NCBI RefSeq assembly: GCF_050003625.1
Contig: NC_134398.1
Span: 201,618,583-201,682,582, forward strand
Origin: Haematobia irritans
Taxonomy: Eukaryota > Arthropoda > Insecta > Diptera > Muscidae
Reading direction: 5' to 3'
Length of the DNA: 64,000 nucleotides
Shown here: piece after piece, positions 47,323 to 59,803 of the stretch
How positions within the stretch are numbered: position 1 is the stretch's first letter
Layout of the letters: the number at the start of each line of letters is the position of its first letter
Translations under genes and position numbers: made by a program
Notes under the pieces: model-generated
Seen by the model: the letters and a program-made list of their open reading frames with translations, nothing else
What the model was told of the DNA's origin: nothing
The model's database searches: none

Positions 47323-47859
47323 TTCAGAAAATTTCTTTTAGACACGACATTTTCTAATAAATTCAGAAAATTTCCTATGGAAATGAAATTTTCAGAAAAT
47401 TTTCAATGGAAATGAAATTTTCAGAAAATTTTCAATGGACAGGGAATTTTTAAAAAATTTCCTATAGACAAGAAATATTCTGGTAATTTTCCTACGGACA
47501 AGAAATTTTTAGAAAATTTCTTATGGAGAAGATATTTTCGAAACATTTTAGTAGAAATAAAAAAAAATTTCAAAAAAATTTCTTTGAAAAATACATTTTT
47601 AGAAATATTCAAAAAATTTTCATTAGAAAAGAAATTTTTCGAAAATTTTCTATAGGCAAGAAATTTTCTGAATATCTCAAAATTTCTTGTCCAAAGGTAG
47701 CACAAGAAATTTTGAGAAAATTTCCTGTCCATTGAAAATTTTCTAAAAATGAAATTTCCATAGGAAATTTTCTGAAAATTTCTTTTCCATGGGAAATTTT
47801 CTGAAAATTTCAATTCTATAAGAATTTATTACAAAATGTCGTGTCTAAAAAATTTTTTC

Positions 47860-47995
47860 TGAAAATTCTATGAGCAGCAAAAAATGTTAAAAAAAATTAA
47901 AATTTTAGAATCAGTTTAGAATTCTTCTTCTTCCCTTTGTCCGAATTATGGCCTTCAAAAAGCCGACAAAGATTTATCGCGCTGCATGAAATTAT
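47860..47995 (-). pseudogene. Inverted fragment of the same transposase tail
   Basis: On the minus strand it reads TTTCATGCAGCGCGATAAAT, CTTTGTCGGC and GAAGGCCATAATTCGGAC, i.e. the 3' tail of the remnant at 46,868-47,322 in opposite orientation. The two are separated by about 540 bp of array and form a loose inverted pair. Confidence 0.7.
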
Positions 47996-48410
47996 CTGAA
48001 CATTTTGCTATGGACTAGAAATTTTTAGAACATTTCCTATAGATAAGAAACTTTCCAAAAATTTCCTATTTTATATATATTTTTCGAAATTTTCCTATAG
48101 AAATTAAATTTTCAAGAAAATTTCTATAGAAATGAAATTTTCAAGAAAATTTCTATAGAAACGAAATTTTCAAGAAAATTTCTATTGAAATAAAATTTTC
48201 AAGAAAAATTCTCTAGAAATGAAATTTTAAAGAAAATTTCTATTGAAATGAAATTTTCAAGAAAATTTCTCTAGAAATGAATTTTAAAGAAAATTTCTAT
48301 TAAAATGAAATTTTCAAAAAAATTTCTATAGAAATGAAAGTTGTCGAAAAATTCCTATAGAAATATTGACAAAATTTGCTATAGAAATGAAATTTTAATA
48401 AAATATCCCA

Positions 48411-49876
48411 GATTTTTTTTTTTTACAAAATTGTAAAAATCGTCTCTTATCGGTTTTTTAATTTTTTTTTTTTTTGAAGCGGAACCGGATAATTTTTCAC
48501 ATTCCTATCTATCCCGAATAGAATAATTTTGCTGAATTTTCTTTTAATTTAGTTAATCATATTCGAGCATGTATTTCTATAATACTTCGCTCTAACTCCA
48601 GGAAGTTTTAAAATATCATTTATTAAGCCCCGAGTTGAGTGGAGCGTGTCCGTCCATTTATTCTCATGTTGATCAACATTTGAAATTTTCTTTTTTTCAC
48701 ATTTTTGCACCACTGTCCATGTGATGATGAGGCACCATATAAAGGTGTTGTTGTATAGAATTCGTTTTTTAATAAAAGTGAAATTCCATATCCCTTTCAA
48801 AATGGCAGACTTTCGTTTTTGGATTTTGTGTGTATATATATTTTTTTTTTTTTGCATCACAGAAAGGATGTTCAAGAAACAGGCTTGCGATTGCCACGAG
48901 TAATAGCAAATAAACAACCAGCGATAATATTATTTGAAAACAATAACAATTTCAAATAGAAATCGAAATTTTGATATATTTTTGCAAATGTCATAAGGTC
49001 ATCTACATATACAGGAGAAATCATAAAAAAATAAATATATGTAAGGCTGGCTATATATAACTGAAAACCTTGTGTATTAAGGATATATGTTGTGTGTTGA
49101 TTTAACGCTACTACGACCACCACCACCGCCACCATAATCATCAAGGGTATTTAGTTTTTAACCGTTTTTTATTTTCGTTTTCAAAATTTCAATATTCACA
49201 TATTTTGTTAGTGAAATTAGGGTTGCAAATTTTTTTGATCACAGCATTATTTGGAATTTTCCTAAATAATCTTTTAGACTCACCCCTTTGTTGCGTAACT
49301 GTTTCTAGTCCTATCATAAAAACATGTTGCTAAAACACAGCTGCTAGTTTTTTAAAGGATTTATGGGAAAATTTTTATAAGATTTTCCCTCAAAATGAAT
49401 AGCATTTAATTTTAAGGGAATATTGATGTGTTTTTGTTCTTTTTCAAGATTTTTAATTAGTTTTCTAAACAACCCCTATCTATAAGGAATGTGAGTTTTT
49501 TTTCTAGAATTATTTTTTTCGCACGATTTTCAAAGAAGAAAAAATTGGAAGAATTTGTGTTATTTTCAACCACTCTAATTTTTTATTTATAACAGAAATT
49601 TTAAACGAATGACCTAGATTTGTGATAACAATAAAAGTTATTTAGTGACCACTATAGCAAGAACTAATGATAGAGGTAAATAAATGGTCATTTAATTAAG
49701 GGCTGGTTGGATAATTGTGGGAAGTCCAGAAGTTACCAATATCTCATAGAAATTTAATTTTAGTTATGTTTAATGGTGGAAAAGTGAACCATTTTATATT
49801 GCAGAAAAACACTTAATTCGAAAAATAACTCTAACAATACTTTACTTGGTAACTTTGCTTAAAAAAAAGAAATTAA
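48411..49876. other. Unique-looking stretch with one unexplained minus-strand frame
   Basis: A 122-codon frame on the minus strand (48,549-48,917) includes VDQHENKWTDTLHSTRGLIN and KLPGVRAKYYRN near its end, which look more protein-like than the poly-Lys/Ile rest. I do not recognise the family and see no start context or neighbours. Nothing else is recognisable. Confidence 0.3.
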
Positions 49877-51500
49877 AACAAGTATATACGGCCGCAAGTT
49901 CGGCCAGGCCGAATCTTATGTACCCTCCTCCATGGATTGCGTAGAAACTTCTACGAAAGACTGTCATCCACAATCGAATTACTTGGGTTGTGATATCTTA
50001 AAACTTCTTATCATCGTTTTCTAAATTGTGACTTAGTCCATACGTAGTAGAGAGCCAGAATTGAAATATGGGGGTCGCTTATATGGGGACTATATACAAT
50101 TATGAACTTGATATGGACCAATTTTTGTGTGATTGGAGATCGATTTATCTGAGGGTTATATATAACTATAGACCGATATGGACCTAGTTGGGCATGGTTT
50201 TGCCATATAATAGCACAATGTACCAAATTTCAACTGACTCGGATGAAATTTGCTTCTCCAAGAGGCTCCAAAACCAAATCTCGGGATAGTTTTATATGGG
50301 GGCTATATACGATTATGGACTGATATGGACCACTTTTGCCATGGCTGCTAAATATCATATACTACCACAACGTACTAAATTTTAACCAGATCGGATGAAT
50401 TTTGCTTCTCCAAAAGGCACCGGAGGTCAAATCTGGGGATCGGTTTATATGGGGGCTATATATAATTATGGACTGATATGAACCAATTCCTGCATGGTTG
50501 TTGGATACCATATACTAACATCACGTACCAAATTTTAACCGAATCGAATGAATTTTGCTCTTCCAAGGGGCTCCGGAGGTCAAATCTGGAGATCGGTTTA
50601 TATGGGGGCTATATATAATTATGGACCGATTTCGACCAATTTTTGCATGAGTGTTTGAGGCCACATATTGACACCACGTACCAAATTTCAAATTTCAAGA
50701 GGCTCCGGAGTTCAAATCTGGTGATCGGTTTATATGGGGGCTATATATAATTATTGACCGATGTGGACCATTTTTTGCATGGTCATTACAGACCATATAC
50801 TAACACCTTGTAACAAATTTCAACCGGCTCGGATGAAATTTGCTTCTCTTAGAGGCTCCGCAAGCCACATCGAGGGATCGGTTTATATGGGGGCTATATA
50901 TAATTATGGACCGATGTGGACCAATTTTCGCATAGTTGTTAGAGACCATATACTCACACCACGTACCAAATTTCAGTCGGATCGGATGAAATTTGCTTCT
51001 TTTAGATGCTCCGCAACCCAAATCTGGGGATCGGTATGGGGGCTATATATAATTATGGACCGATGTGGACCAATTTTTGCATGATTGTTAGAGATCATAT
51101 GCTAACACCATGTACCAAATTTCAGCCGGATCGAATGAAATTTGCTTCTCTTAGAGGCTCCGCAAGGCAAATCTGGGTATCGGCTTATATGGGGGTTATA
51201 TATAATTATGGACCGATGTGGACCAATTTTTGCATGGCTGTTAGAGACTATATACTTACACCATGTACCAAATTTCAGCCGGATGGGATGAAATTTTCTT
51301 CTCTTAGAGGATTCGCAAGCCAAATTTGGGGGTCCGTTTATATGGGGGCTATACGTAAAAGTGGACCGATATGGTCCACCTAACCTAACCTACATCAATA
51401 ACAACTACTTGTGCCAAGTTTAAAGTCGATAGCTTGTTTCGTTTGGAAGATAGCGTGATTTCAACAGATTTCTCATCCTATGGTGGAGGGTATAAAAATC
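49877..51500 (-). mobile_element. Mini-me-like element, family M (copy 5)
   Basis: It starts (plus strand) ACAAGTATATACGGCCGC and the hairpin TTCGGCCAGGCCGAA (49,899-49,913). Many body units of about 153 bp follow, the longest run in the window. The head is damaged: the segment between GTGATTTCAACAGA and CCTATGGTGGAGGGTATAAA is deleted, removing the GTCY ladder and TA tract. Open frames at 50,761-51,383 are repeat by-products. Confidence 0.85.
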
Positions 51501-51745
51501 GTTTTTTAACAACCGGACTTTTGCAACAGTCGACTTTTCAAGTTTTTCAAAATTTGGAAAATCGGAGTTACAGTTAAACATTTTTGCACATATTAAGTTT
51601 AGACTTTTGAGGTTATTGAAAAGTTGGTTTTAGACGTCGCAACTTTTTTATGAATATTCAGCAAGAGAATCGGGTTTTCCCAACATCAAAAGACGATTAG
51701 TAGATTTTACTTGATTTTCAAAAACGGACCATTAATTTTATTGAA

Positions 51746-52070
51746 GGTTAAGTTAGGTTAGGTGGCAGCCGAATGTATCAGGCTCACTTAGACTATTCAG
51801 TCCATTGTGATACCACATTGGTGGACTTCTCTCTTATCACTGAGTGCTGCCCGATTTCATGTTAAGCTCAATGAAAAGGGACCTCCTTTTTATAGCCGTT
51901 AAACCACTTAGAGAAGCTTAGAAACCCTCAGAAATGTCACCATTACTATACAGCATTACTGAGGTGGGATAATCCACCGCTGAAAAACTTTTTGGTGTTC
52001 GGTCGAAGCAGGAATCGAACCCTTGTGTATGCAAGGCGGGCATGCTAATCATTGCACCACGGTGGCTCCC
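51746..52070 (-). repeat. tRNA-derived SINE, full-length-like
   Basis: On the minus strand it starts GGGAGCCACCGTGGTGCAAT (A-box region) and has the B-box GGGTTCGATTCC (52,011-52,022) and CTGCTTCGACC. The body contains GGATTATCCCACCTCAGTAA and GGTATCACAATGGACTGAAT, and it ends with GGCTGCCACCTAACCTAACT. The tRNA-like head with both polymerase III promoter boxes and a simple CCTAA tail is the standard SINE layout. No target duplication is evident. A fragment of it lies at 18,510. Confidence 0.85.
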
Positions 52071-52614
52071 GTGATACCCAAGTTCCATTTTTCTAAAGTC
52101 AACCAAACATTCATATCGCTTTCATAGAAATATTAAAGTTTATGTTATAACCTTTTTTTTACTTAAAAACTATTTTTTTAATCTTCAAATGGTACTTTTG
52201 ATTTTTCTTCTTTTCATGCCTACAACTCATCAATCAGACGAAATGTCACAGCATAAAATGTCGACCTTATTCAAAAACCCAGACTACATTTTTCCAAAAA
52301 AAAAAAAAAGTAGAAAACAAGCACAGCCTTCACACAATCAGAATGTTTTCATATAAATATAAAAAATTGATTTTAAATTGATTTTTACATAATAAAAAAT
52401 CTTTAAAGTCCGCTTGAGAGTAAATCCAAGAATAACCAAAAGTAAAGATTTTGCATTTAATAAGAATCGATATTTTGTAATCTTCAAATTCGACTATTGA
52501 CTTTTTTTATCGAGTCCAATTCGAACTGAGAAAGTTTTGAATGTAATTGAGATCTTTTAATGCTGACAACCCATCAATCCGCCGAAATATCACAGCATTG
52601 AAAGTTAAAAGTCA
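52071..52614. other. Non-coding stretch with a weak internal duplication
   Basis: CTCATCAATCAGACGAAATG (about 52,226) and CCCATCAATCCGCCGAAATA (about 52,570), both followed by TCACAGCAT, indicate a diverged direct repeat about 344 bp apart. Confidence 0.5.
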
Positions 52615-53216
52615 AATTTGTCAAAATTTTATTTCTCTAGAAAATTTTGTCAAAATTTTATTTCTTTAGAAAATTTTGTCAAAATTTTATTTCTATAGAA
52701 AGTTTTGTGAAAATTTTATTTCTATAGAAAATTTTGTCAAAACTTTATTTCTATAGAAAATTTTGTCAAAACTTTATTTCTATATAAAATTTTGTCAAGA
52801 TTTTATTTCTATAGAAAGTTTGGTCAAAATTTTATTTCTATAGACAATTTTGTCAACATATTATTTCTATAGAAAATTTTGTCAAAATTTTAGTTCTATA
52901 GAAAATTTTGTCAAAAATATACTTTTACAGAAAATTTTGTGAACATTTTATTTTTATAGAAATTTTTGTCAAAATTTTTTTATAGAAAATTTTGTCAAAA
53001 TTTTATTTCTATAGAAAATTTTGTCATAATTTTATTTCTATAGAAAATTGTGTCTAAATTTATTTCCATAGTAATTTTTGTCAACATTGTATTTCTATAG
53101 TAATATTTATCAAAATTGTATTTCTATAGAAAATTTTGTCAAAGTTTTATTTTTATAGAAAATTTTGAAAAAATTTTACTTTTATAGAAAATTTTGTTAA
53201 AATTTTACTTTTTTTT
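52615..53216. repeat. 29-bp array (reverse orientation)
   Basis: TTTTATTTCTATAGAAAATT units with TTTGTCAAAA, about 20 copies. It is interrupted on the right by the element at 53,217. Confidence 0.9.
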
Positions 53217-53660
53217 AAGCTGAGATCAAAAACAACAATGATTGAAGAGAAACCAACAATAACAAACAAAACGAATGAAGATAGAGGAAGCACGCTCAAA
53301 AACAAGTACATTCACATCGATGATTTGAGTTTGCCAAATGAAAAGAGATATGCTTGCAAATTTGTTTAGGCAGTAGCCGACTATCAAACCTTTTTTCGGA
53401 AGGTTTAAGTGTAGTTCACTTTGGCTTGAGTGAATTACCCGAATTTATTCTGATAATTGGTTGATAGCTGTGCTGCAAGTAGAGGATGCTGATGAGGAAT
53501 GTTGTAATTCCGAAACAGCAGTCCATCCAACCATCTTGCAGTCTATAGGGCTTTGCCCAAATAAATTTGGTTAAAAAAAAAATAAATTTTTCCTCTGTTG
53601 GTTAAAATACACTTGTAGTTTAGTCAACGCATGGTTTTAAGCTGAGATCAAAAACAACAA
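53217..53660. mobile_element. Element bounded by direct AAGCTGAGATCAAAAACAAC repeats
   Basis: AAGCTGAGATCAAAAACAAC stands at both ends (53,217-53,238 and 53,639-53,660) in the same orientation. The interior includes GATGATTTGAGTTTGCCAAA, CGAAACAGCAGTCCATCCAA and CTATAGGGCTTTGCCCAAAT. Part of it matches 26,499-26,782, but in a different end arrangement. It is inserted between two arrays of the same subtype. Confidence 0.65.
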
Positions 53661-54985
53661 TTTTATTGAAAATTTTGTGAACATTTTATTTTTATAGAAC
53701 ATTTTTCTCAAAATTTTATTTTTATAGAAAATTTTGTTAAAATTTTATTTTTATACAAAATTTTGTCAAAATTTATTTCCGCAGTAATTTTTGTGAAAAT
53801 TGTATTTCTATAGAAAATTTTGTCAAAATTGTATTTTAATAGAAAATTTTGTGAAATTTTATTTTTATAGAAAATGTTTGTAGATATTTTATTTTTATAC
53901 AAAATTTTGTGAACATTTTATTTCTATAGAAAATTGTGTTTAAATTTTATTTCTATAGGAAATATTATCAACATTTTATTTTAATAGAAAATTTTTATCA
54001 AAATTTTATTTTCATAGCAATTTTTGTCAAAATTGTATTTTTATAGAAAATTTTGTCAACATTTTATTTCTATAGAAAATTGTGTCAAAGTTTTATTTTT
54101 ATAGAAACTTTTGTCAAAATTTTACTTTTATAGAAAATTTTGTCAAAATTGTACTTTTATAGAAAATTTTGTGAAAATTTTATTTTTATAGAAAATGTTT
54201 GTCAAAATTTTACTGTTATAGAAAATTTTGTCAAAATTTTATTTTTATACAAAATTTTGCCAACATTTTATTTCTATAGCAAATTGTGTATAAATTTTAT
54301 TTCTATAAGAAATATTGTCAACATTTTATTTCTGTAGAGAATTTTGTCTAAATATTATTTCTATACATAATGTTGTCATAATTTTATTTTAATAAAAAAT
54401 TTTTGTCAAAATTTTATTTCCATAATAATTTTTGTCAAAATTGTATTTCTATAAAAAATGTTGTCAAAGTTTTATTTCTATAGGAAATTTTGTCAAAATT
54501 TTACTTTTATAGAAAATTTTGTCAAAATTTTACTTTTGTAGAAAATTTGGTGAAAATTTTATTTTTATAGCAAATTTTATCAAAATTTTATTTTTATACT
54601 AAATTTTGTCAACCTTTTATTTCAATAGAAAATTGTGTCTTAGTTTTATTCCTATAGGAAATATTGTCAAAATTTTATTTCTGTAGAAAATTTTGTCTAA
54701 ATTTTATTTCAATTCAATTTTAAACAAATTTTGTCTAAATTTTATTTGTATAGAAAATTTGGTAAAATTTTTGTTTGCATAGAAAATTTTGTCAAAACTT
54801 TATTTTTCTACAAATTTTGATAAAATTTTATTTCAATATAAAACTTTGTAAATATTTTATTCCTATCGAAAATTTTGTCTAAATTTTATTCCTATAGACA
54901 ATTTTGTCAAATTTTCATTTCTATAAAAATTTTGTCAAATTTTTATTTTTATAGAAAATTTTGTCAAAATTTAAAAAAAAAAAAT
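53661..54985. repeat. 29-bp array (reverse orientation)
   Basis: Around 45 units, more degenerate than at 52,615, many with TTTTTATAGAAAATTTTG. It runs into the conserved element end at 54,986. Confidence 0.9.
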
Positions 54986-55112
54986 ATATAAAAAAATTGG
55001 AGACAATATTTGGCAAAGTCTACCAAAACATCAAGTATTCTACCATCTACCAAATAGTAAAAAGTAAAATTGTTGGTAGAATTCTACCAACTGTGGCAAT
55101 CGTGCTTACAGC
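54986..55112. mobile_element. Conserved end of the array-bearing element
   Basis: TTGGAGACAATATTTGGCAA, GTCTACCAAAACATCAAG, CTACCATCTACCAAATAG and CTACCAACTGTGGCAATCGTG follow the array. The start of the window (46-160) has the same series. CTACCAA motifs and a GGCAA/TTGCC-type outer border also mark the other end of the element. Confidence 0.65.
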
Positions 55113-56614
55113 CTTTCAGTTCCTCTCACTTTCTACCATGTTGTTGGTTATATATCTCGAGAAGATAGGCCCAATTTCATCTTCAAAACTCTATGTGCCG
55201 TTATGACCTCCGCTTATATCTACAGAATCCATTCTAGGCATCATCCATGACCTGTTCGTAAATGAATATTGTCAAATCTGAATTTTCCCTTACTCAACAT
55301 TCGGTATAGACACTTTCGAGAAGAACATCTAAGTTACGAAGAATGTCACTTCCCAAGTGAGAATTGAAATCAGGTTCCATAGTTTTGAATTTATATCATT
55401 TTTTTAAATAGATCAAAATTAACAAACTATATATTTTGCCATGTTTTTTGTACACATTTCCTATTGCTCTGTCCTACATATAGAAATACATCAATAACTG
55501 TTTACAAAATCAATAAAACCGTATCCAAAGGATACCTGTATAGTCTTATTTTGCGCAAGATGCAGTTCCCACGCTGCACTGCGCAATAATTCTTTAGCTC
55601 TCTCCCATTGTTAGAGCATAGCAAAATGTTACACCTTTTGCACTTTATGCCTGTTTTTCTATATTGAAATAGCATTGTTACTATTTCTTGCGGTATCTAG
55701 ATATCCATTGATATACACCTGGCTGCCAATGCCATTCGATGGTATTCTGGTCTATTCCATTCTCAGCTCAGTGCACTTCATTAGTTTGGAATCAAAAGAT
55801 TCAATATCTAAAGGCCTTTGTTTCACCATCTTCTATAGAGTTTTTCGTCATTATCAACGACATCATCGTCATCATCATCATCATCAAAGATGTTGTCTAT
55901 CTATTTTGGCTTCTCTCCAATTGTGTTGCCTCAATGACAAAAGGACTTTTTGAAAGGAATTACCAAGGAAAAGGGAAGCATTAATTTTTCTGTTATTCTT
56001 CAGTTTTATAGGACATTTGATTTTTGCAGGTTCTTTTCTGTTGGAGTTTTTTCCTATAGTTTTATTTTTTTGAAAGGAACTCCATTTAATTATAACACAA
56101 ACCGCTTTGTGATCTAAGAATTAAAAACAAAAATTTTGTTTTCTATCCATGGATGGATGGATGGATCGATGGGTGTCCTGTTCATTATTTCCTTGGCAAG
56201 TGACATAAATTTATGAGTCCTTTAGTTTTGAATGCTCTAAAGTTGGGTGGTTTTTGGCTTTCTTTTGTTCTGTTTGGTGTGGAAATTTCCTTGAAATGAC
56301 CTTCTGATCGACGACCTGTTTTGTGATCCTTTTTTTTGTTTAATACAACGGTAAAAAAATGTGTAATAGTTTTGTTTTGAGACTATAGTTGTGGGATAGC
56401 TTCTGCAAATCCGTCAATATTTTTTTGGTTTCATTCATCATTGCCTTTATTTGGTTCAAGGTTTTTTATATACCTATAAATGGTGAGAATTTTTGATAAT
56501 ATTACGGTTTGTTCGGTTATCCTTTTGTATTCTGATACCGTTAGTTGGAACTGTTAGAATTGAATAGAAACGGCATTATGGCTTTATTTTTCATAATACG
56601 TAATCCATCCAAAA
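55113..56614. other. Unique-looking non-coding stretch with short microsatellites
   Basis: A CATCAT run lies near 55,862-55,888 and a GGAT run near 56,154-56,168. Two offset frames (55,675-55,953 and 55,739-55,984) overlap the CAT run and have no recognisable features. Confidence 0.5.
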
Positions 56615-58090
56615 TTATCTATAGAAATCAAATAGAAATCAACTTTTAATAAAATTTTTTATAGATATAGAAATTTTGTCAAAATTGTCTACAGATATAC
56701 AATCTTGACAAAATTTTCTATAGAAATAAAATTTTTAAAAAATTTTCTATAGAAATAAAATTTTTAAAAAATTTTCTATAGAAATAAAATTTTGCAAAAA
56801 TTTTCTTTAAAAATAAAATTTTGACAAAAAAAATTTTAAAAATAAAATTTTGACATAATCTTCTATAGAAATAAAATTTTTACAAAATTATCTATAGAAA
56901 TAAAATTTTGACAAAATTGTCTATAAAAACAAAATTTTGACAAAATTTTCTATAGAAATAAAATTTTGACAAAATTTTCTATAGAAATAAAATTTTTACA
57001 AAATTATCTATAGAAATAAAATTTTGACAAAATTGTCTATAAAAACAAAATTTTGACAAAATTTTCTATAGAAATCAAATGTTGACAAAATTTTCTATAG
57101 AAATAAAATTTTGACAAAATTTTCTATAGAAATAAAATTTTGACAAATTTTTCTATAAAAATAAAATTTTGACAAAATTTTCTATAAAAATAAAATTTTG
57201 ACAAAAAATTCTATATTAATAAGATTTTGACATAATCTTCTATAGAAATAAAATTTTGACAAAAAATTCTATATAAATAAGATTTTGACATAATCTTCTA
57301 TAGAAATAAAATTTTGGCAAAATTGTCTATAGAAATAAAGTTTTGACAAATTTTTCTATAGAAATAAAATTTTGACAAAACTTTCTATAGAAATAAAATT
57401 TTGACAAAATTTTCTATAGAAATAAAATTTTGACAAAATATTCTTTGAATATAAAATTTTCACAAAAACGTTTTGACAAAATTTTCTATGGATGTAAAGT
57501 TTTGACAAAATTTTCTATAGATATAAAATTTTGACAACATTTTCTATAAAAATAAAATTTTGACTACATTTTCTATACAAATAAAATTTTGACAAAAATT
57601 TCTTTAGATATAAAATTTTCACAAAAATTGCTATAGACATAACGTTTTGACAAAATTTTCTATAGATATAAAATTTTGACAACATTTTCTATACAAATAA
57701 AATTTTGACAACATTTTCTATACAAATAAAATTTTGACAAAATTTTCTATAGAAATAAAATTTTGACAACATTTTCTATACAAATAAAATTTTGACAAAA
57801 TTTTCTTTAGATATAAAATTTTGACAAAATTTTCTTTAGATATAAAATTTTGACAAAATTTTCTATAGACATAAAATTTTGACAAAATTTTCTTTAGATA
57901 TAAAATTTTGACAAAATTTTCAATAGATATAAAATTTTGAGAAAACTTTCTATAGAAATAAAATTTTAACAAAATTTTCTTTAGATATATATAAAATTTT
58001 GACAAAATTTTCTATAGAAATAAAAATTTCACAAAATTTTCTATAGAAATATAATTTTGACAAAATTTTTGCGAAATGAAAATTTCAACA
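56615..58090. repeat. 29-bp array, TTTCTATAGAAA subtype
   Basis: About 50 units of the GACAAAATTTTC/TATAGAAATAAAA type, among the most regular in the window. Multi-unit blocks recur (for example CTATAAAAACAAAATTTTGA near 56,920 and 57,035). The 95-codon minus-strand frame at 57,718-58,005 is explained by the repeat. Confidence 0.92.
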
Positions 58091-59555
58091 TTTTGTCATT
58101 TGAATTTTTTTCTTTATTTAACAATTTCTAAAATTTTAACATTGCCTATTAAACTCCCGTAGAGCAAGTGAACCATATCAACGTTTCAACCTAGTGAGTT
58201 TTTAAGGATCAATTACACACTAACATAGAAACCCTCTCGTTTTTTATGGCATCTACTTAAGTTTAAAGGTCTTTATGATCTAAATTCACCAAATCTAAAG
58301 CACATTGTTGTAAACACCATTCAAATCTGCATGATATCCCCCTTTAGAACAACCCTACTAGAAAAACAAGGCATAAGGAACCAAGAATCTCTAATGAAAT
58401 GCTCTCGAAAGGTGTTGGTTAATACAAAGCACTTGAAAATATTCAAGCATAACAAGGACATATTGTAGGTATTTTCCTCAAAACACCAAACTCCGCAGGG
58501 ATATCAAGACCTTTGCCTTAGAAGACAGAATTCATTACAAGGAACAAAAGCCCTACAAACAAAAACATCATATAAGGATTTTTTAAAAAAGATTTTTTAT
58601 AATGCTCAAATACCCCTGAAGGCATGGAAAACACCGATATGCTTATCAATATGGAAACATATTATTTTATTTTAAATTTCCAACAAAACCATGCAAAAAC
58701 ACAAACACCACAGGATACCATACTCATACATTGATACGCAAACTCAGACCTAAATATTCACCAAGGGCTGTTTTTTATACGTCCTAGATTATGGGATTTC
58801 CCAAAATAAAACAAAAAATCGTTTTTTAATATTCTCCATAATGTTTGGAATTTTGTATGCCCCCCACCTTAATGGCATAAAAAAAGCTCCAATCACAGTC
58901 GAGTTCTTATTTCATATCGTTGTCAGTTTTATGTAAATTCCCAAAACAACCCTTAAGTCGAAGGTGCTATGAAATATTAAAATGAAGACTACGTGCCAAT
59001 GAATGAATATTCAAATCACAACCAACAACCCCATTCGTTTTTTTTATCACATGCTCGTTTGAATTTTTTTATTTGGTGGGGATGAAATGTATCTGGGAAA
59101 GGGTTGATTTTTTACCATCGTCATTTTTTATTATTCTGTCACAAAGAAAGGGGTTGTTGTTATAACGAATGGGAAGTCTCTGATTTTTTTATATTGCTTC
59201 AGAACACGCCATTTGCATGGTTGGTATGGTAATTTTTCTTTTTGTCGGAGAGTGTTGGGAAAGTAAAATACTGAATCACAACCCTTTTATTTGGGCATTT
59301 AAATATATTACCAACCGTTTTCATTGGCTGATATCTGCGCAAAGAGAATTTCATATAAAATTTAAATAAAATGGCGTACGAAAGGCAAAATTTTATACCA
59401 GTCATTACAAATTTGAATTATTAGCCTCATCTACCGAAAATCCGTATATCAAAAGTGAGATTATAAACTTGCCGTCCTATTGGTAACAACTACCAATATT
59501 GATATTTTATTTAAAAGAGAGAATTTGACAAGATTGAAAAGAATTCATTTTCATT
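58091..59555. other. Unique-looking non-coding stretch
   Basis: I see no gene, RNA or repeat family member. Several short frames have no recognisable features. Confidence 0.45.
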
Positions 59556-59630
59556 TTTACACCCTTCACAACCACTTTGGTCCGGCACCTGTATAATAAG
59601 TTTGTGCATTGGTATGTAACTCCAAGAAGG
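59556..59630 (+). mobile_element. Head fragment of a family T mini-me-like element
   Basis: ACACCCTTCACAACCACTTT, GTATAATAAGTTTGTGCATT and TATGTAACTCCAAGAAGG match the heads at 33,798 and 34,758. It breaks off at about 59,630. Confidence 0.7.
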
Positions 59631-59803
59631 GCCATACTGAGCACGGTGACCACTCATGCCAAAAATAATCTAGCAAAATTTAAAAAAAAAATTTACCAAA
59701 ACTCTACCACATTAAAAAAGATATTTTGAAGTTTTTGATCAAAATGTTCTCAAAATTTTATTTCTATGAAAAATTTTGTCAAAATTTTATTTCTATAGAA
59801 AAT
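59631..59803. mobile_element. Start of an array-bearing element
   Basis: GACCACTCATGCCAAAAATA, AATCTAGCAAAATTT and AAAACTCTACCACATT precede about two array units. This matches the layout at 25,263 and, in reverse complement, at 18,416. Confidence 0.65.

Larger units (their letters stand above)
45840..48410. repeat. 29-bp array, AGAAAATTTCCTATAG subtype, with mariner debris
   Basis: Units of TTTTCAGAAAATTTCCTATA and GAAATGAAAT with considerable decay. The two mariner-related segments at 46,868-47,322 and 47,860-47,995 interrupt it. The last part (48,100-48,340) has a CAAGAAAATTTCTATAGAAA variant. Confidence 0.85.

Noticed and set aside
55675..55984. Two overlapping frames of 92 and 81 codons around a CAT run
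   Set aside because: The His-rich stretch or Ile-rich stretch results from the microsatellite. No supporting features.
57718..58005. 95-codon minus-strand frame of repeating Phe-Tyr-Arg-Lys-rich peptides, and similar frames at 18,284, 23,091, 40,618 and 54,140
   Set aside because: The 29-bp unit lacks stops in the relevant strand in all three phases, giving a 29-residue peptide period. These are translations of minisatellite.
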